Positions 35,876-45,372 of a DNA stretch of 64,000 nt are shown piece after piece. The first letter of the stretch is position 1. Every line of letters begins with the position of its first letter. Under the pieces are notes generated by a model. That model ran no database searches. It saw only the letters and a program-made list of their open reading frames with translations, and was not told where the DNA came from. The position numbers were made by a program, and so were the translations under genes. This DNA is from [Eubacterium] yurii subsp. margaretiae ATCC 43715 (GTDB lineage: Bacteria; Bacillota; Clostridia; Peptostreptococcales; Filifactoraceae): contig GL405246.1 of assembly GCA_000146855.1 (NCBI GenBank), positions 702,587 through 766,586 of the forward strand, given 5' to 3'.

Positions 35876-36775
35876 ATGAAGGACAGCAGATTATTTCGTA
35901 TACTTTATTACATAATGGAAAAAGGAAGAGTGACAGCAAATGAACTTTCGGGAAAGTTTGAAGTCTCAGTTAGAACTATTTACAGAGATATAGACTCTCT
36001 AAGTAGTGCCGGTATACCTATATATGCTCTGCAAGGCAAGGGTGGAGGTATAGAAATTGCCGAAGAATTCGTCCTTAGTAATTCACTGCTTAATGAAGAT
36101 GAAAAAAACTTGATAATGACATCACTTCATAATTTTGACGGCACAGGCAATATATTTGGGGATGGACTTTTGACTAAGTTGTCAGCTCTCTTTAAGGTGA
36201 AAAATACAAATTGGATAGAAGTGGATTTTAACAACTGGCAAAATAATAAAATCAAAGAAGAGACTTTTAATCTTTTAAAATCTGCAATATTAAACAAAAA
36301 GATAATTTCATTTTCATACTTTGCTACCAATAAAAGTGAAACAAATAGAAGTGCAAAAGCTGTAAGACTGCTTTTTAAAGGACAGGACTGGTATTTATAC
36401 GCTTTTTGCCTACTTAGAAATGAGTTTAGATATTTTAAATTATCAAGGATTAAAAATTTGGTGATACTTCCAAGCAGCTTTGATGATGATTTTGAAGATG
36501 TGATACTGAAAAAAGAGATAAAATATGAAAAACTGATTCGTGTAAAGGTAAAATTCGACAAAAAAGTCGCCTTTAGAGTATATGATGAGCTAAGTCCTGA
36601 GATCAGAGAAGATGATGAGGGAAGTCTATATGCTCAAATTGAAATGCCAAGTGACTACAACTTGTATAGCTACATTTTTTCCTATGGAGATATGGCAGAG
36701 GTATTGGAACCTGTAGAAATAAGAGAAAAAATAAGGGACATAATAGAAAAGATGAAAAATATTTATAAAATATGA
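35876..36775 (+). CDS. WYL-domain YafY-like regulator
   Basis: A 299-residue DeoR/YafY-type regulator: N-terminal winged helix (LFRILYYIMEKGRVTANELS, then VSVRTIYRDIDSLSSAGIPI) and a WYL ligand-binding domain from about residue 135 (DWYLYAFCLLRNEFRYFKLSR is the WYL core). I prefer ATG 35876 over GTG 35867 because GGGG directly overlaps the GTG. It may control the GyrI-like and ClbS-like genes downstream, across a family B repeat. Confidence 0.92.
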   Translation: MKDSRLFRILYYIMEKGRVTANELSGKFEVSVRTIYRDIDSLSSAGIPIYALQGKGGGIEIAEEFVLSNSLLNEDEKNLIMTSLHNFDGTGNIFGDGLLTKLSALFKVKNTNWIEVDFNNWQNNKIKEETFNLLKSAILNKKIISFSYFATNKSETNRSAKAVRLLFKGQDWYLYAFCLLRNEFRYFKLSRIKNLVILPSSFDDDFEDVILKKEIKYEKLIRVKVKFDKKVAFRVYDELSPEIREDDEGSLYAQIEMPSDYNLYSYIFSYGDMAEVLEPVEIREKIRDIIEKMKNIYKI

Positions 36776-36833
36776 CAAAAGGTGACAAGTTTTCTCCTGT
36801 ATAATAAATTAAAGCATGCCTGTATAACTTTTT

Positions 36834-36950
36834 ACACTAAATACCTATCAAAAAGATGTGTAATTTTAGTATAGCAAGATTATTGATAATCTGTAAAACG
36901 GATAATTTGCTAAAATAACAATCTTGGTATTATAAATGGTGATTAGTATA
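36834..36950 (+). repeat. Dispersed repeat family B, copy 1
   Basis: Shares the core TTGATAATCTGTAAAAC and the right end TATAAATGGTGATTAGTATA with 50257-50372; over about 117 bases the two agree at most positions. It sits between the WYL regulator and GyrI-like genes. Confidence 0.75.
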
Positions 36951-37003
36951 AATTTTAAAATAATATTTGATACTAAATTTATTATCTACAAGGAGAAGAT
37001 ACC

Positions 37004-37618
37004 ATGAAATACGAGTGGAAAAAACTTGAAAAAAATATCTATGGAGCAAAGCAAAAGGCGGAAGTAATTGAAGTGCCAAATCAAAAATTTATAATGATTA
37101 GTGGTAGCGGTAATCCTAATATGGAAGATTTTTCAAACAGGGTGTCTGCTCTTTATTCCCTTGCCTACGGTATAAAGATGCTCTATAAGTCTATAATGAA
37201 AGGTGAAGATGATAAAAAGTTTACAGACTTCACTGTATTTCCTTTAGAAGGGATATGGCAAGAGTGGGAAGAAGACAGAAGCGATAAGAGTAAACTGAAA
37301 TACAATATTATGATTAAACAGGCGGATTTTATCACAGAGGAGATATTTTTAAATGCTCTTAATACTGTAAAGAAGAAAAAGCCTAATGTCCTATATGAGG
37401 AGATAGCATTTCATGAAATAAAAGGAGGAAAGGCAATTCAGATTTTGCATATTGGAAGTTACGATGATGAGCCACAGTCCTTTTTAAAGATGGATGAACT
37501 TGCAAGTAAAGTAAATCTAAGCCGAATAAGTAATTCGCATAGAGAAATATATCTAAGCAACAAAAACAGGACTGCAGAAGAAAAGCTAAAAACCATACTT
37601 AGATATGATGTAAAATAG
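37004..37618 (+). CDS. GyrI-like small-molecule-binding protein
   Basis: A 204-residue GyrI-like (SOUL/BRO-related two-fold) protein. Visible: KFIMISGSGNPNMEDFSNRV at about 26-45, a central FTVFPLEGIWQ, and KAIQILHIGSYDDEP (about 143-157). Members bind hydrophobic small molecules, and stand-alone forms are thought to hydrolyse or sequester toxic compounds (family knowledge). AAGGAGA precedes the ATG; nine bases separate it from the ClbS-like gene. Confidence 0.85.
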   Translation: MKYEWKKLEKNIYGAKQKAEVIEVPNQKFIMISGSGNPNMEDFSNRVSALYSLAYGIKMLYKSIMKGEDDKKFTDFTVFPLEGIWQEWEEDRSDKSKLKYNIMIKQADFITEEIFLNALNTVKKKKPNVLYEEIAFHEIKGGKAIQILHIGSYDDEPQSFLKMDELASKVNLSRISNSHREIYLSNKNRTAEEKLKTILRYDVK

Positions 37619-37627
37619 GAGGGTAAA

Positions 37628-38170
37628 ATGCCAAGACCGACGACTAAGGAAGATTTAATAAGTGCAGCAGCTGAAAATTACAGAAAACTTAATTTACTAA
37701 TTTTAAATATGAAAGAAGAAGAATTAAACACTCCTTTTGACTTTTCTTCTGATGAAAAAAAGAAAGAGGCACACTGGAAGAGGGATAAGAATCTAAGAGA
37801 TGTTTTAATCCATCTTTATGAATGGCATCAACTTATTTTAGACTGGGTAAAAGCAAATCAAAAAGGAGAAAATAAAGCATTTTTGCCTGAGCCATATAAT
37901 TGGAAAACTTATGGAGATATGAATGTAGAGTTTTGGAAGAAACATCAAGCCACATCTCTAAGCAAGGCTAAGGACTTGCTTGAAAAATCTCATAGTGATG
38001 TTATGAACTTAATAGAAAATTTTTCTAACGAGCAACTTTTTTCCAAAGGTTTTTATAAATGGACAGGAGGAACTACACTTGGCTCGTATTTTGTAAGCAG
38101 TACATCAAGTCACTATGATTGGGCTATGAAAAAACTAAAGGCACATCAGAAAAATTGTAAGAAAAAGTAA
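37628..38170 (+). CDS. ClbS/DfsB family four-helix protein
   Basis: A 180-residue DinB-like four-helix bundle of the ClbS/DfsB (DUF1706) type. The start MPRPTTKEDLISAAAENY, the His in DVLIHLYEWHQLILDW (about 62-77), LPEPYNWKTYGDMN and TLGSYFVSSTSSHYDWA are typical. ClbS gives self-resistance to colibactin by ring hydrolysis. With a GyrI-like gene nine bases upstream, a drug/genotoxin-protection unit is plausible. TAGGAGG sets the ATG. Confidence 0.88.
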   Translation: MPRPTTKEDLISAAAENYRKLNLLILNMKEEELNTPFDFSSDEKKKEAHWKRDKNLRDVLIHLYEWHQLILDWVKANQKGENKAFLPEPYNWKTYGDMNVEFWKKHQATSLSKAKDLLEKSHSDVMNLIENFSNEQLFSKGFYKWTGGTTLGSYFVSSTSSHYDWAMKKLKAHQKNCKKK

Positions 38171-38242
38171 AAATATCACTGGATTTGTTTTAATTAGAAA
38201 ATTATATTTAAAGTAATATAAGGGTTTCTTACATGTTTTTTT

Positions 38243-38274
38243 AATAGCAGGTAAAATAAAAATTACCTGCTATT
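38243..38274 (+). terminator. Terminator after ClbS-like gene
   Basis: AATAGCAGGTAA (38243-38254) pairs over 12 bases with TTACCTGCTATT (38263-38274) around an eight-base loop. There are also T runs before it, so it may act both ways. Confidence 0.8.
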
Positions 38275-38430
38275 TTAAGTCATTTGCAAATAACTTAACT
38301 ACATATTATAATGTTGTCATGCAATTAGAAAGTATATTAATTAATCTTATCTATTGATTTTTTTAAATCTATTAAATTACTTAATTACAAAAATAATGAA
38401 TTTAATCATTGAGAAAGAATGGTGTAAAAA

Positions 38431-39614
38431 ATGAATGAGTTTGAGAAGGAAATTGGAAAAGTGAGATTACCAGATGTATGCTTATCTAAAGGAAAAGAAT
38501 ACTTTATGGATCCAATAACAGGAAAATTGATATATAAGACACCTGAAGAAGTTGTGTGTCAAAAAATAATCAGTTTTCTTGTTAATAAAAAAATGTTCCG
38601 CTAAATATGATAGAAAGATCAAGTTTCTTTAAGAAAAACAATAAAAAAGATGAGAGTTCTGGAATTATAATAAAATGGTTTTCAGAAGAGCATAATAAGT
38701 TTTATCCTTTGACATTTATTGAGTGTAAAGCTTCTGGTGTAAGAATACTAGATAGTATGGTAAAAAGATGCAGATATTATGCAGAAAAAATAGGCGCTTA
38801 CTATATGATAATAACAAATGGACAAGAATTTATAGTTGAAAAATATAATAAAAAAAGAAGTGCTATAATTAAACTATTAGATATTCCAAGTTATAAGAAA
38901 ATGTTAAAAGAGGACGCTGATTTCTCGAAGGTCAAAATTATTAAAAAACGTTTTTTATTTGATGAGTTGAGAGAAAATCAAAAATATTATACTGAATACG
39001 AGTTTAATGAAAATACTCCAAACAGATTTCTTTCTTTTTTGACCAATCTGTTTGAATGTTTTATGGATGTATCACATAAAATGCCATGTAAAAAATATAA
39101 GGATTTTGAAGTATTAAATGATTGTGATTTGCGTTGGTTGAGATGTGGGAATCCTATTGGTGGTTATAGAGGGATTTTTCGCACTATAGAAGTAAAACAT
39201 AGGAAAATTAAAAAAAATATTAACTTATCTATTTTTGACTATGGTACTCATACTATTTTGGCAGTTTCCATCGAGGAAGAAAATAAAAAGCCACACAATG
39301 CGCTTCAATATTCTATTGAGGAAAACTTAATTAAAGAAGGGGATAACTTTCACTTTTTTCATAGCGGTAAAATAACTGTTGGACATCTTGGTGCAAAGAA
39401 AATATCTGAACTAAAAGCATTTATTTCAAAAAAATATCCTTCTTTGATTGTTGATGATAAGATTTATTTAGGAACTTTAAAAAATAAAAAGCTATTATAT
39501 ATGAATACACCATCCGTTGTAAAATTTGTTGAAAACTGTATATTATATGCTATTGCTCGTGATGAGTTTAGAGAAATAGTCAAAAGAAAAGCGAAATTAG
39601 GAGAAAAAAATTGA
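38431..39614 (+). pseudogene. HsdR N-terminal-like protein, frameshifted at A7
   Basis: ATG 38431 opens a 57-codon frame with FMDPITGKLIYKTPEEVVCQ, the start of the HsdR-N/type I restriction R-subunit nuclease-like domain. It stops at 38602. A second frame (from about 38590) continues directly: NVPLNMIERSSF, then PLTFIECKASG with the nuclease Glu-x-Lys. The break coincides with a run of seven A at 38587-38593. The fusion would be about 393 residues, with no helicase motifs. A sequencing slip, true loss or slippage-controlled expression are all possible. Confidence 0.65.
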
Positions 39615-39716
39615 GTAATTTTCTTGCCTAAACATAGTAAATCAAGGTATAATCAAAAATATAAAAATAATAATATATAGTCGTTGTAAGAATATAGTTA
39701 TTGATAAGGAGAAAAG

Positions 39717-40196
39717 ATGAACTATAAAATAAGAGAAATAATGAAGACAGAGATTCCGCTGCTGGACGATTTTTTATATGAGGCTATATTCATACCTGAA
39801 GGAGTTACCCCTCCCTCAAGAGATATCATCAAAGGTGGAGCTTTACAAATTTATGTAAAAGACTTTGGAAAGCAAAAGGACGATATTTGCTTTGTAGCTG
39901 AAGTTGATGGCAGGGTAGTAGGTGCTGCATGGCTTAGAATAATTGACGATTACGGTCATATAGATGATGATACTCCCTCGCTTTCCATTTCTGTCTACAA
40001 AGAATATAGAAATTTAGGTATAGGAAAGTCACTTATAAAAACTACATTGGATGAACTCAAAAAAAGAGGCTACGAAAAGACCTCTCTTTCAGTACAAAAG
40101 GCTAACTATGCTTCTGACATATATAAAAAAGTCGGATATTACGTGCATGAAGAAAGAGATGAAGACTATATTATGGTCTATGATTTGAAAAAATAA
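39717..40196 (+). CDS. GNAT family N-acetyltransferase
   Basis: A 159-residue GNAT. The order is that of the family: a helix-rich start with LDDFLYEAIFIPEGV, strand FVAEVDGRVVGAAWLRII (about 62-79), the acetyl-CoA loop KEYRNLGIGKSLIKT (about 98-112, Q/RxxGxG/A-like), and VQKANYASDIYKKVGY near residue 135. AAGGAGA precedes the ATG. The substrate is unknown. It is followed by the rpsB leader. Confidence 0.9.
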   Translation: MNYKIREIMKTEIPLLDDFLYEAIFIPEGVTPPSRDIIKGGALQIYVKDFGKQKDDICFVAEVDGRVVGAAWLRIIDDYGHIDDDTPSLSISVYKEYRNLGIGKSLIKTTLDELKKRGYEKTSLSVQKANYASDIYKKVGYYVHEERDEDYIMVYDLKK

Positions 40197-40264
40197 GATT
40201 TTATGAATTTATACTTGATTTTGAGTGAAAAATAGTGTATTATATTGTAGGAAAAAATTACACA

Positions 40265-40364
40265 CACATCCTAAATTAGGTTGAGTCGAGTCATAGTCTG
40301 ATATACAGAAATATTTATAACTTGGTTTTGACATAAGGGATGTGGAGGATAAAACCTAAGGAGG
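40265..40364 (+). promoter_or_regulatory. Structured leader upstream of rpsB
   Basis: CACATCC (40265-40271) pairs with GGATGTG (40338-40344), closing a 66-base region just ahead of the AAGGAGG ribosome site (40358-40364). This could be an S2-binding leader for autoregulation, as known for rpsB in other bacteria. I do not recognise a described Rfam-type motif, so the function is inferred. Confidence 0.45.
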
Positions 40365-40369
40365 ACAAA

Positions 40370-41119
40370 ATGTCAATAATAAGCATGAAACAATTATTGG
40401 AAGCGGGCGTTCACTTCGGACACCAAACAAGAAGATGGAACCCTAAAATGGCAAAATTCATATTTGCTGAAAGAAACGGAATCTATATAATAGATTTGCA
40501 AAAGACAGTTAAGAAGTTGGAAGAAGCTTATAACTTCATGACTGAAGTAGCAGCTACAGGAAAACCGATACTTTTCGTTGGTACTAAAAAACAAGCTCAA
40601 GATGCTATAAAAGACGAAGCTCTAAGAGCAGGTATGTACTATGTAAACGAAAGATGGCTTGGTGGTATGCTTACAAACTACAAGACTATAAAGACAAGAA
40701 TAAACAGACTTGTAGAACTTGAAAGAATGCAAGAAGACGGAACTTTTGACAAGCTTCCTAAAAAAGAAGTAATAGGATTGCTACAAGAAAAAGAAAAACT
40801 TGAAAAGAACCTTGGTGGTATCAAAGAAATGCCTGAACTACCTGTTGCAATGTTTGTAATAGATCCTAAGAAAGAAAGAATAGCAGTTCTTGAAGCTCAC
40901 AAATTGGGAATACCTGTAATAGGTGTAGTTGATACAAACTGCGATCCTGATGAAATAGACTTCCCTATCCCTGGCAATGACGACGCAATAAGAGCGGTAA
41001 AACTTATAGTATCTGCAATGTCTCAAGCTATAATAGAAGCTAAACAAGGTATGATAGAAGAAGTTGAAGTTGATGAAGAAGTTACTGTAGAAGACTTCCA
41101 ACAACAAGAACAAGAGTAA
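40370..41119 (+). CDS. rpsB: 30S ribosomal protein S2
   Basis: 249 residues, the family length. It begins [20 protein letters not shown] and contains [29 protein letters not shown] and [13 protein letters not shown], all S2 blocks, with an acidic C-terminal tail. It binds the 30S head/platform and bridges S1. ATG 40370 follows AAGGAGG; the longer frame from 40340 has none. tsf lies 426 bases downstream, beyond a terminator. Confidence 0.98.
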   Translation: MSIISMKQLLEAGVHFGHQTRRWNPKMAKFIFAERNGIYIIDLQKTVKKLEEAYNFMTEVAATGKPILFVGTKKQAQDAIKDEALRAGMYYVNERWLGGMLTNYKTIKTRINRLVELERMQEDGTFDKLPKKEVIGLLQEKEKLEKNLGGIKEMPELPVAMFVIDPKKERIAVLEAHKLGIPVIGVVDTNCDPDEIDFPIPGNDDAIRAVKLIVSAMSQAIIEAKQGMIEEVEVDEEVTVEDFQQQEQE

Positions 41120-41141
41120 TACTTTAAACTGATATAAAAAA

Positions 41142-41181
41142 TAAGGGGCAAGGGCAGGATGACTTCTTCCCGTCCCTTTTT
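41142..41181 (+). terminator. Terminator after rpsB
   Basis: An imperfect stem pairs AAGGGGCAAGGG with CCCGTCCCTT, followed by seven T. It lies 22 bases after the rpsB stop, which separates rpsB from tsf. Confidence 0.7.
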
Positions 41182-41545
41182 TTGTGCATTGACACTAATT
41201 GCACTTATAATTATCATATTTGATTTTACAATAATCTTTTTTTATTATAAGATTATGAATTATCTAAAGATATGTTAATTTGTATAGTGGGTTGACTTTC
41301 AAATTATGTAAATATTAATGATAATTTAATTAATCAAAAAAATATTTCGCCTATTTATAGAGTAAATTTACTATAATTTTTATGAGAGCTTAGTGAAATT
41401 GCCTAAGATATTTTAAAATAAAATTGAATTTTATCATAATTGAGTTTTTTTATTTAAATTTGCAATTGTGATTTTGATGATATGCCGTAATGTAAGTGAA
41501 TATCTACTACATACGGTTAATACTTACTGGTAAAGGAGAACTATA
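41182..41545. other. tsf leader
   Basis: 364 AT-rich bases that should carry the tsf promoter. Near the end, CCGT-AATGTA (about 41485) can pair with TACAT-ACGG (about 41510), a leader hairpin some 25 bases before the AAAGGAG site. No gene. Confidence 0.4.
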
Positions 41546-42481
41546 ATGGAAATAACTGCTGCAATGGTAAAAGCCCTAAGAGAAAAAACTGGTGCAGGTA
41601 TGATGGACTGCAAAAAGGCACTTGTTGAAACTGACGGTGATATGGACAAGGCTATAGATACACTAAGAGAAAAAGGTCTTTCTAAGGCTGCTAAAAAGGC
41701 TGACAGAATAGCTGCTGAAGGTCTTGTAGGAGTACATTCATCTGATGATTCAAAGAAGGTGGCTGTAGTTGAAATAAACTCTGAAACAGACTTTGTTGCT
41801 AAAAATGAAGAATTCAAACAATTGGTAAGCGACATAACAAAGATAGTACTTGATAAAGAAGTTTCTTCTTTGGAAGAATTGTTGAAGGCTGATTTAAACG
41901 GAACTACTGTTGAAGAAGAAGTAAATACTAAGATAGCTAAAATAGGCGAAAAAATGACAGTAAGAAGATTTGAAAAAGTAACTGTAGATAACGGTGTGCT
42001 TGTTCCTTACGTCCACGGTGCAGGAAAGATAGTTTCTGTAATAAAATTGGAAACTTCTTCAAATGATGCTAAGGTTGTAGAGCTTGGAAAAGACTTGGCA
42101 ATGCAAGTTGCAGCTATGAATCCTAAGTATATAAGCGAAAAAGACATAGATCAAGACTATATAGACCACGAAAGAGAAGTATTGAAACATCAAGCTATAA
42201 ATGAAAATAACGAACTTCCTGAAAACAAGAGAAAACCTGAAGAAATAATAATGAAAATGCTTGAAGGAAGACTTAAAAAAGAACTTAAAGAAGTATGCCT
42301 ACTTGAACAAGCATTTGTAAAAGAACCTAAAAAATCTGTAGGTGATGTAGTAGAAGAAACTGCAAAGACTGTAGGAGCTCCTATCCAAGTAACTCAAATG
42401 GTAAGATACGAAGTAGGGGAAGGTATAGAAAAGAAACAAGAAAATTTTGCAGAAGAAGTTGCAAAACAAATGGGAAATTAA
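41546..42481 (+). CDS. tsf: Elongation factor Ts
   Basis: 311 residues. Guanine nucleotide exchange factor for EF-Tu. Visible: MVKALREKTGAGMMDCKKAL in the N-terminal UBA-like domain, ETDFVAKNEEF (about 74-84), the TDFV switch that contacts EF-Tu, then KIVSVIKLET, and a C-terminal QPF-less tail. AAAGGAG precedes the ATG. It is separated from rpsB by a terminator, and pyrH and frr do not follow, unlike the usual operon. Confidence 0.98.
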   Translation: MEITAAMVKALREKTGAGMMDCKKALVETDGDMDKAIDTLREKGLSKAAKKADRIAAEGLVGVHSSDDSKKVAVVEINSETDFVAKNEEFKQLVSDITKIVLDKEVSSLEELLKADLNGTTVEEEVNTKIAKIGEKMTVRRFEKVTVDNGVLVPYVHGAGKIVSVIKLETSSNDAKVVELGKDLAMQVAAMNPKYISEKDIDQDYIDHEREVLKHQAINENNELPENKRKPEEIIMKMLEGRLKKELKEVCLLEQAFVKEPKKSVGDVVEETAKTVGAPIQVTQMVRYEVGEGIEKKQENFAEEVAKQMGN

Positions 42482-42494
42482 TATATGATTTAAG

Positions 42495-42527
42495 AAACCG
42501 TCGTACTTTAAAATACGACGGTTTTTT
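42495..42527 (+). terminator. Terminator after tsf
   Basis: AAACCGTCGTA (42495-42505) pairs perfectly with TACGACGGTTT (42514-42524), then TTT. A classical intrinsic terminator. Confidence 0.92.
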
Positions 42528-42591
42528 GAATTGCTGTTAAACTAAGTTTATATAATTGCTATGAGCTAATCTCTTTAGATAACAAAAAATG

Positions 42592-42625
42592 CTTATACTA
42601 ATCACCATTTATATTATCAAGTATT
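42592..42625 (-). repeat. Fragment of repeat family B
   Basis: On minus it reads TATAAATGGTGATTAGTATA, preceded by CTTGATAA: the right end of family B only. It sits between tsf and the MATE gene. Confidence 0.5.
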
Positions 42626-42640
42626 TATTTTAATAAGACA

Positions 42641-43993
42641 TTATAAATTATATTGATTTTCAAGGTTCTTCATACCTCTAATATAGAAAAACAAGACTAT
42701 AAAAAATGAAACTGTGTCTGAAAAAGGAGCAGCATGTAATATTCCATTCAAGCCCCAAATGGAAGAAAAAATCATAACAGATGGTATGAGGACAATTACC
42801 TGTCTTGTAAGATTTAATACCATTGCAATCTTAGGTCTTGCCGTAGCTTGAAAAAAGTTTGGTCCCATCGCAGAAAATCCGTTGAGAGGATAGCACATAA
42901 GCCATGTTTGCAAAAATACAGCCGATATTGCAATCAACTTCTCATCTTTTGTAAATAGGGCTGCAACTTGCGTGGAAAAAAATCTTGTAACTATCCATCC
43001 AAAAGTTACTATTAAAGTTGAATAGATTATTGCAAGTTTTTGGGCCTCTCTTATTCTGTCATATTTCTTTGCACCGAAATTATAACTTACTATTGGCTGT
43101 ACACCTTGATTCAAGCCAATTACAGGCATAAAAAGTATACTTTGCACACTGTTGGTAATACCCATAGCAGAGATTGCAATATCAGAGCCATGTGTCATCA
43201 AAGATTTATTGAGTATTATATTTAGCAAACTGCTTGAAAGTTGAAATAAAAATAGAGGCATTCCCAACGATACTATATTTACAACAATTTTTCCCTTCAA
43301 AATGAGATTTTCTCTAATAATTTTATGAGGATTTTTCTTATTTACAAAATACGATAATGCCCACATAAATGAAACGAATTGCGATATTATAGTGGCGAAT
43401 GCTGCTCCGAACATACCTATATTAAGTACATAGATGAAAATAGGATCCAAAAGCATATTTGTGCCTGCTCCCAAAAACATAGTCATCATAGCAAGTTTAG
43501 GCTGTCCGTTTGCCCTTATAAAGTTATTAAGTACCATAGATGATATTACAAAGGGAGTACCTATGAAAATTACTCGCATATATTCTGCTGAAAAAGGAAG
43601 TACTTCACTACTTGCTCCCAACATTTTAAGTATGGGGATGAGAAAAATTTCTCCTATAACAGCTATTGCTAAACCAAATATCATAGACAAAGAAAAAGAG
43701 TTACCAAGAGTCTTGTCAGCTGTAGCAAATTCTTTTTTTCCTAAATTAATTGAAAAAAATGTAGCACCACCTATACCGAACAACACACCTGTAGCTATCA
43801 TGATAAGACTTATCGGAAATCCTATTGTAATACCTGCTATACCGTTTAGACCAAGGTTATGAGCATTTCCTATAAATATTCTGTCCACAACATTATAAAG
43901 TGCACTTACCATCATTCCAACTATTGCAGGTATAGAAAATTTTATCAGCAAAGAGGATATTTTTTCACTACCTAAAATATTATCAGTTTTCAA
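42641..43993 (-). CDS. MATE family efflux transporter
   Basis: A roughly 450-residue MATE exporter (drug/cation antiporter) with 12 helices: SLLIKFSIPAIVGMMVSALY at the start, FIGTPFVISSMVLNNFIRANG at about 140-160, GLNQGVQPIVSYNFGAKKYD near residue 300. Start choice is open: the TTG at 43993 has GAAAGG eight bases upstream and gives the family-like KTDNILGSEKI; ATG at 44002 directly abuts that site. It is read towards tsf and ends before its terminator. Confidence 0.9.
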   Translation of the reverse strand: MKTDNILGSEKISSLLIKFSIPAIVGMMVSALYNVVDRIFIGNAHNLGLNGIAGITIGFPISLIMIATGVLFGIGGATFFSINLGKKEFATADKTLGNSFSLSMIFGLAIAVIGEIFLIPILKMLGASSEVLPFSAEYMRVIFIGTPFVISSMVLNNFIRANGQPKLAMMTMFLGAGTNMLLDPIFIYVLNIGMFGAAFATIISQFVSFMWALSYFVNKKNPHKIIRENLILKGKIVVNIVSLGMPLFLFQLSSSLLNIILNKSLMTHGSDIAISAMGITNSVQSILFMPVIGLNQGVQPIVSYNFGAKKYDRIREAQKLAIIYSTLIVTFGWIVTRFFSTQVAALFTKDEKLIAISAVFLQTWLMCYPLNGFSAMGPNFFQATARPKIAMVLNLTRQVIVLIPSVMIFSSIWGLNGILHAAPFSDTVSFFIVLFFYIRGMKNLENQYNL

Positions 43994-44658
43994 AGCTATC
44001 ATCCTTTCAAAGCATACTGATACTTTCTTAGACAAATTAACGTATATAATTTATACTACTTAGTATTTAGGATGTTATTCATTTTTATTTAAGGTTATAG
44101 ATATACATGCTGGTAGTTTAGAGTTATATTTTATAAAAAATCAATATCTACTTACATTATACTATCATAAATAAGATAAATATTACAGAGATTTTAGGCA
44201 AAAAAATAATCTACCGGAAAATCAGTAGATTATTTTTTTTGTAATTAAATTAAAAGTTACAACACATAATGTTGATACAATAATGATATAACAAAAAAAA
44301 GAATATGTCAATATCTTGAAAAAGATTTTTAAATTTTTTGAAATATTTTAGTAATATTTCGGATATATTCATATTCTTTAATTCACAATATTATAACTTT
44401 AATAAAGAAAAAATTCTTCATATTATCCGATTATTTCGATATTAATTTCAGTTTTTAAATTTTACAAGATAAATTATGCTATCAAAATTAGGGATAATAT
44501 TATTTTTAAATATTCATATTTTCCTTTTAAATCTTAAAAGTAAAATATGAGTTTGATATAAATATTATTTACAGATTTTCCTTTTTAACGTATTTAGCAA
44601 AATAACTAAATAAAATATTATTTACAAATTATATAAATTTCAGTATAGAAAATGAAAG
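43994..44658. other. MATE promoter and rsmG 3' region
   Basis: 665 bases without a gene. The one distinct element is the terminator at 44201-44238. The rest is very AT-rich and includes a region rich in TATA-like words that may hold the MATE promoter. Confidence 0.4.
44201..44238 (-). terminator. Terminator hairpin
   Basis: AAAAAATAATCTAC pairs with GTAGATTATTTTTT around a ten-base loop; arms of A and T make it functional in both directions. It probably ends the rsmG transcript, 420 bases after its stop. Confidence 0.75.
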
Positions 44659-45372
44659 CTATAGAGGATTCTTTGATGGAGTACCTGATTTTCTCGGATA
44701 CGCTTTAGGAGTTGCTCCATGCTTTTGTATAACAATTATATTATGTTTCAAATCACTAAAGGGAATCTCAACATCAATCTTTTCCTTAATAGAGCAATTA
44801 AGCAATTTCATTGCATTTTTTGAATTTTCTATCTCTTCATCCACAGATTGACCTTTTAGGCAAATGAGAAAACCACCTTTTTTTACAAAGGGAATACAGT
44901 ATTCACAAAGTGTGGAAAGATTTGCCACCGCCCTTGATACTGCATAGTCAAAATTTTCTCTATAATCCTTTTTTTGTGCCAAGTCTTCGGCTCTTGCGTG
45001 CAGAGCAGTAGATTTTTTAAGCGAAAGTTTTGATATCATATCTTCAAGAAAAACAACTCTCTTAGCTAGGGAGTCCAGCATACAAAGATTTATATCTTCT
45101 CTAAATATCTTCATAGGTATAGATGGAAAGCCTGCACCTGTCCCTACGTCAATGATTGATGAATTTTGCTCAAGATGAACATACTTAAGTATACTTAGAG
45201 AGTCAAGATAGTGTTTTTCATAGATTTCATCTATATTAGTAATAGCTGTTAGATTGACTTTTTCATTGTATGATAGTAGATTTTGAGTATATATATCAAA
45301 TTTTTCATACACATCATCAGCATATTTAAGTCCCCATATATTGAGTGCTTCTAAAAATTTGCTTTTTTTCAT
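44659..45372 (-). CDS. rsmG: 16S rRNA m7G527 methyltransferase
   Basis: 237 residues. It methylates G527 of 16S rRNA using S-adenosylmethionine; loss gives low-level streptomycin resistance in several species. Visible: NLTAIT (about 39-44), IIDVGTGAGFPSIPMKI (SAM motif I, about 73-89), DSLAKRVVFLE (about 98-108), FDYAVSRAVANL and the end HGATPKAYPRKSGTPSKNPL. It overlaps the SseB-like stop by one base (TAATG), so it is translationally coupled. The usual mnmG/mnmE neighbours are absent. Confidence 0.97.
   Translation of the reverse strand: MKKSKFLEALNIWGLKYADDVYEKFDIYTQNLLSYNEKVNLTAITNIDEIYEKHYLDSLSILKYVHLEQNSSIIDVGTGAGFPSIPMKIFREDINLCMLDSLAKRVVFLEDMISKLSLKKSTALHARAEDLAQKKDYRENFDYAVSRAVANLSTLCEYCIPFVKKGGFLICLKGQSVDEEIENSKNAMKLLNCSIKEKIDVEIPFSDLKHNIIVIQKHGATPKAYPRKSGTPSKNPL

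Noticed and set aside
40261..40372. T-box or known riboswitch ahead of rpsB
   Set aside because: No T-box GGTGG core, no specificity loop and no match to riboswitch motifs I can recall; reported only as a candidate leader.
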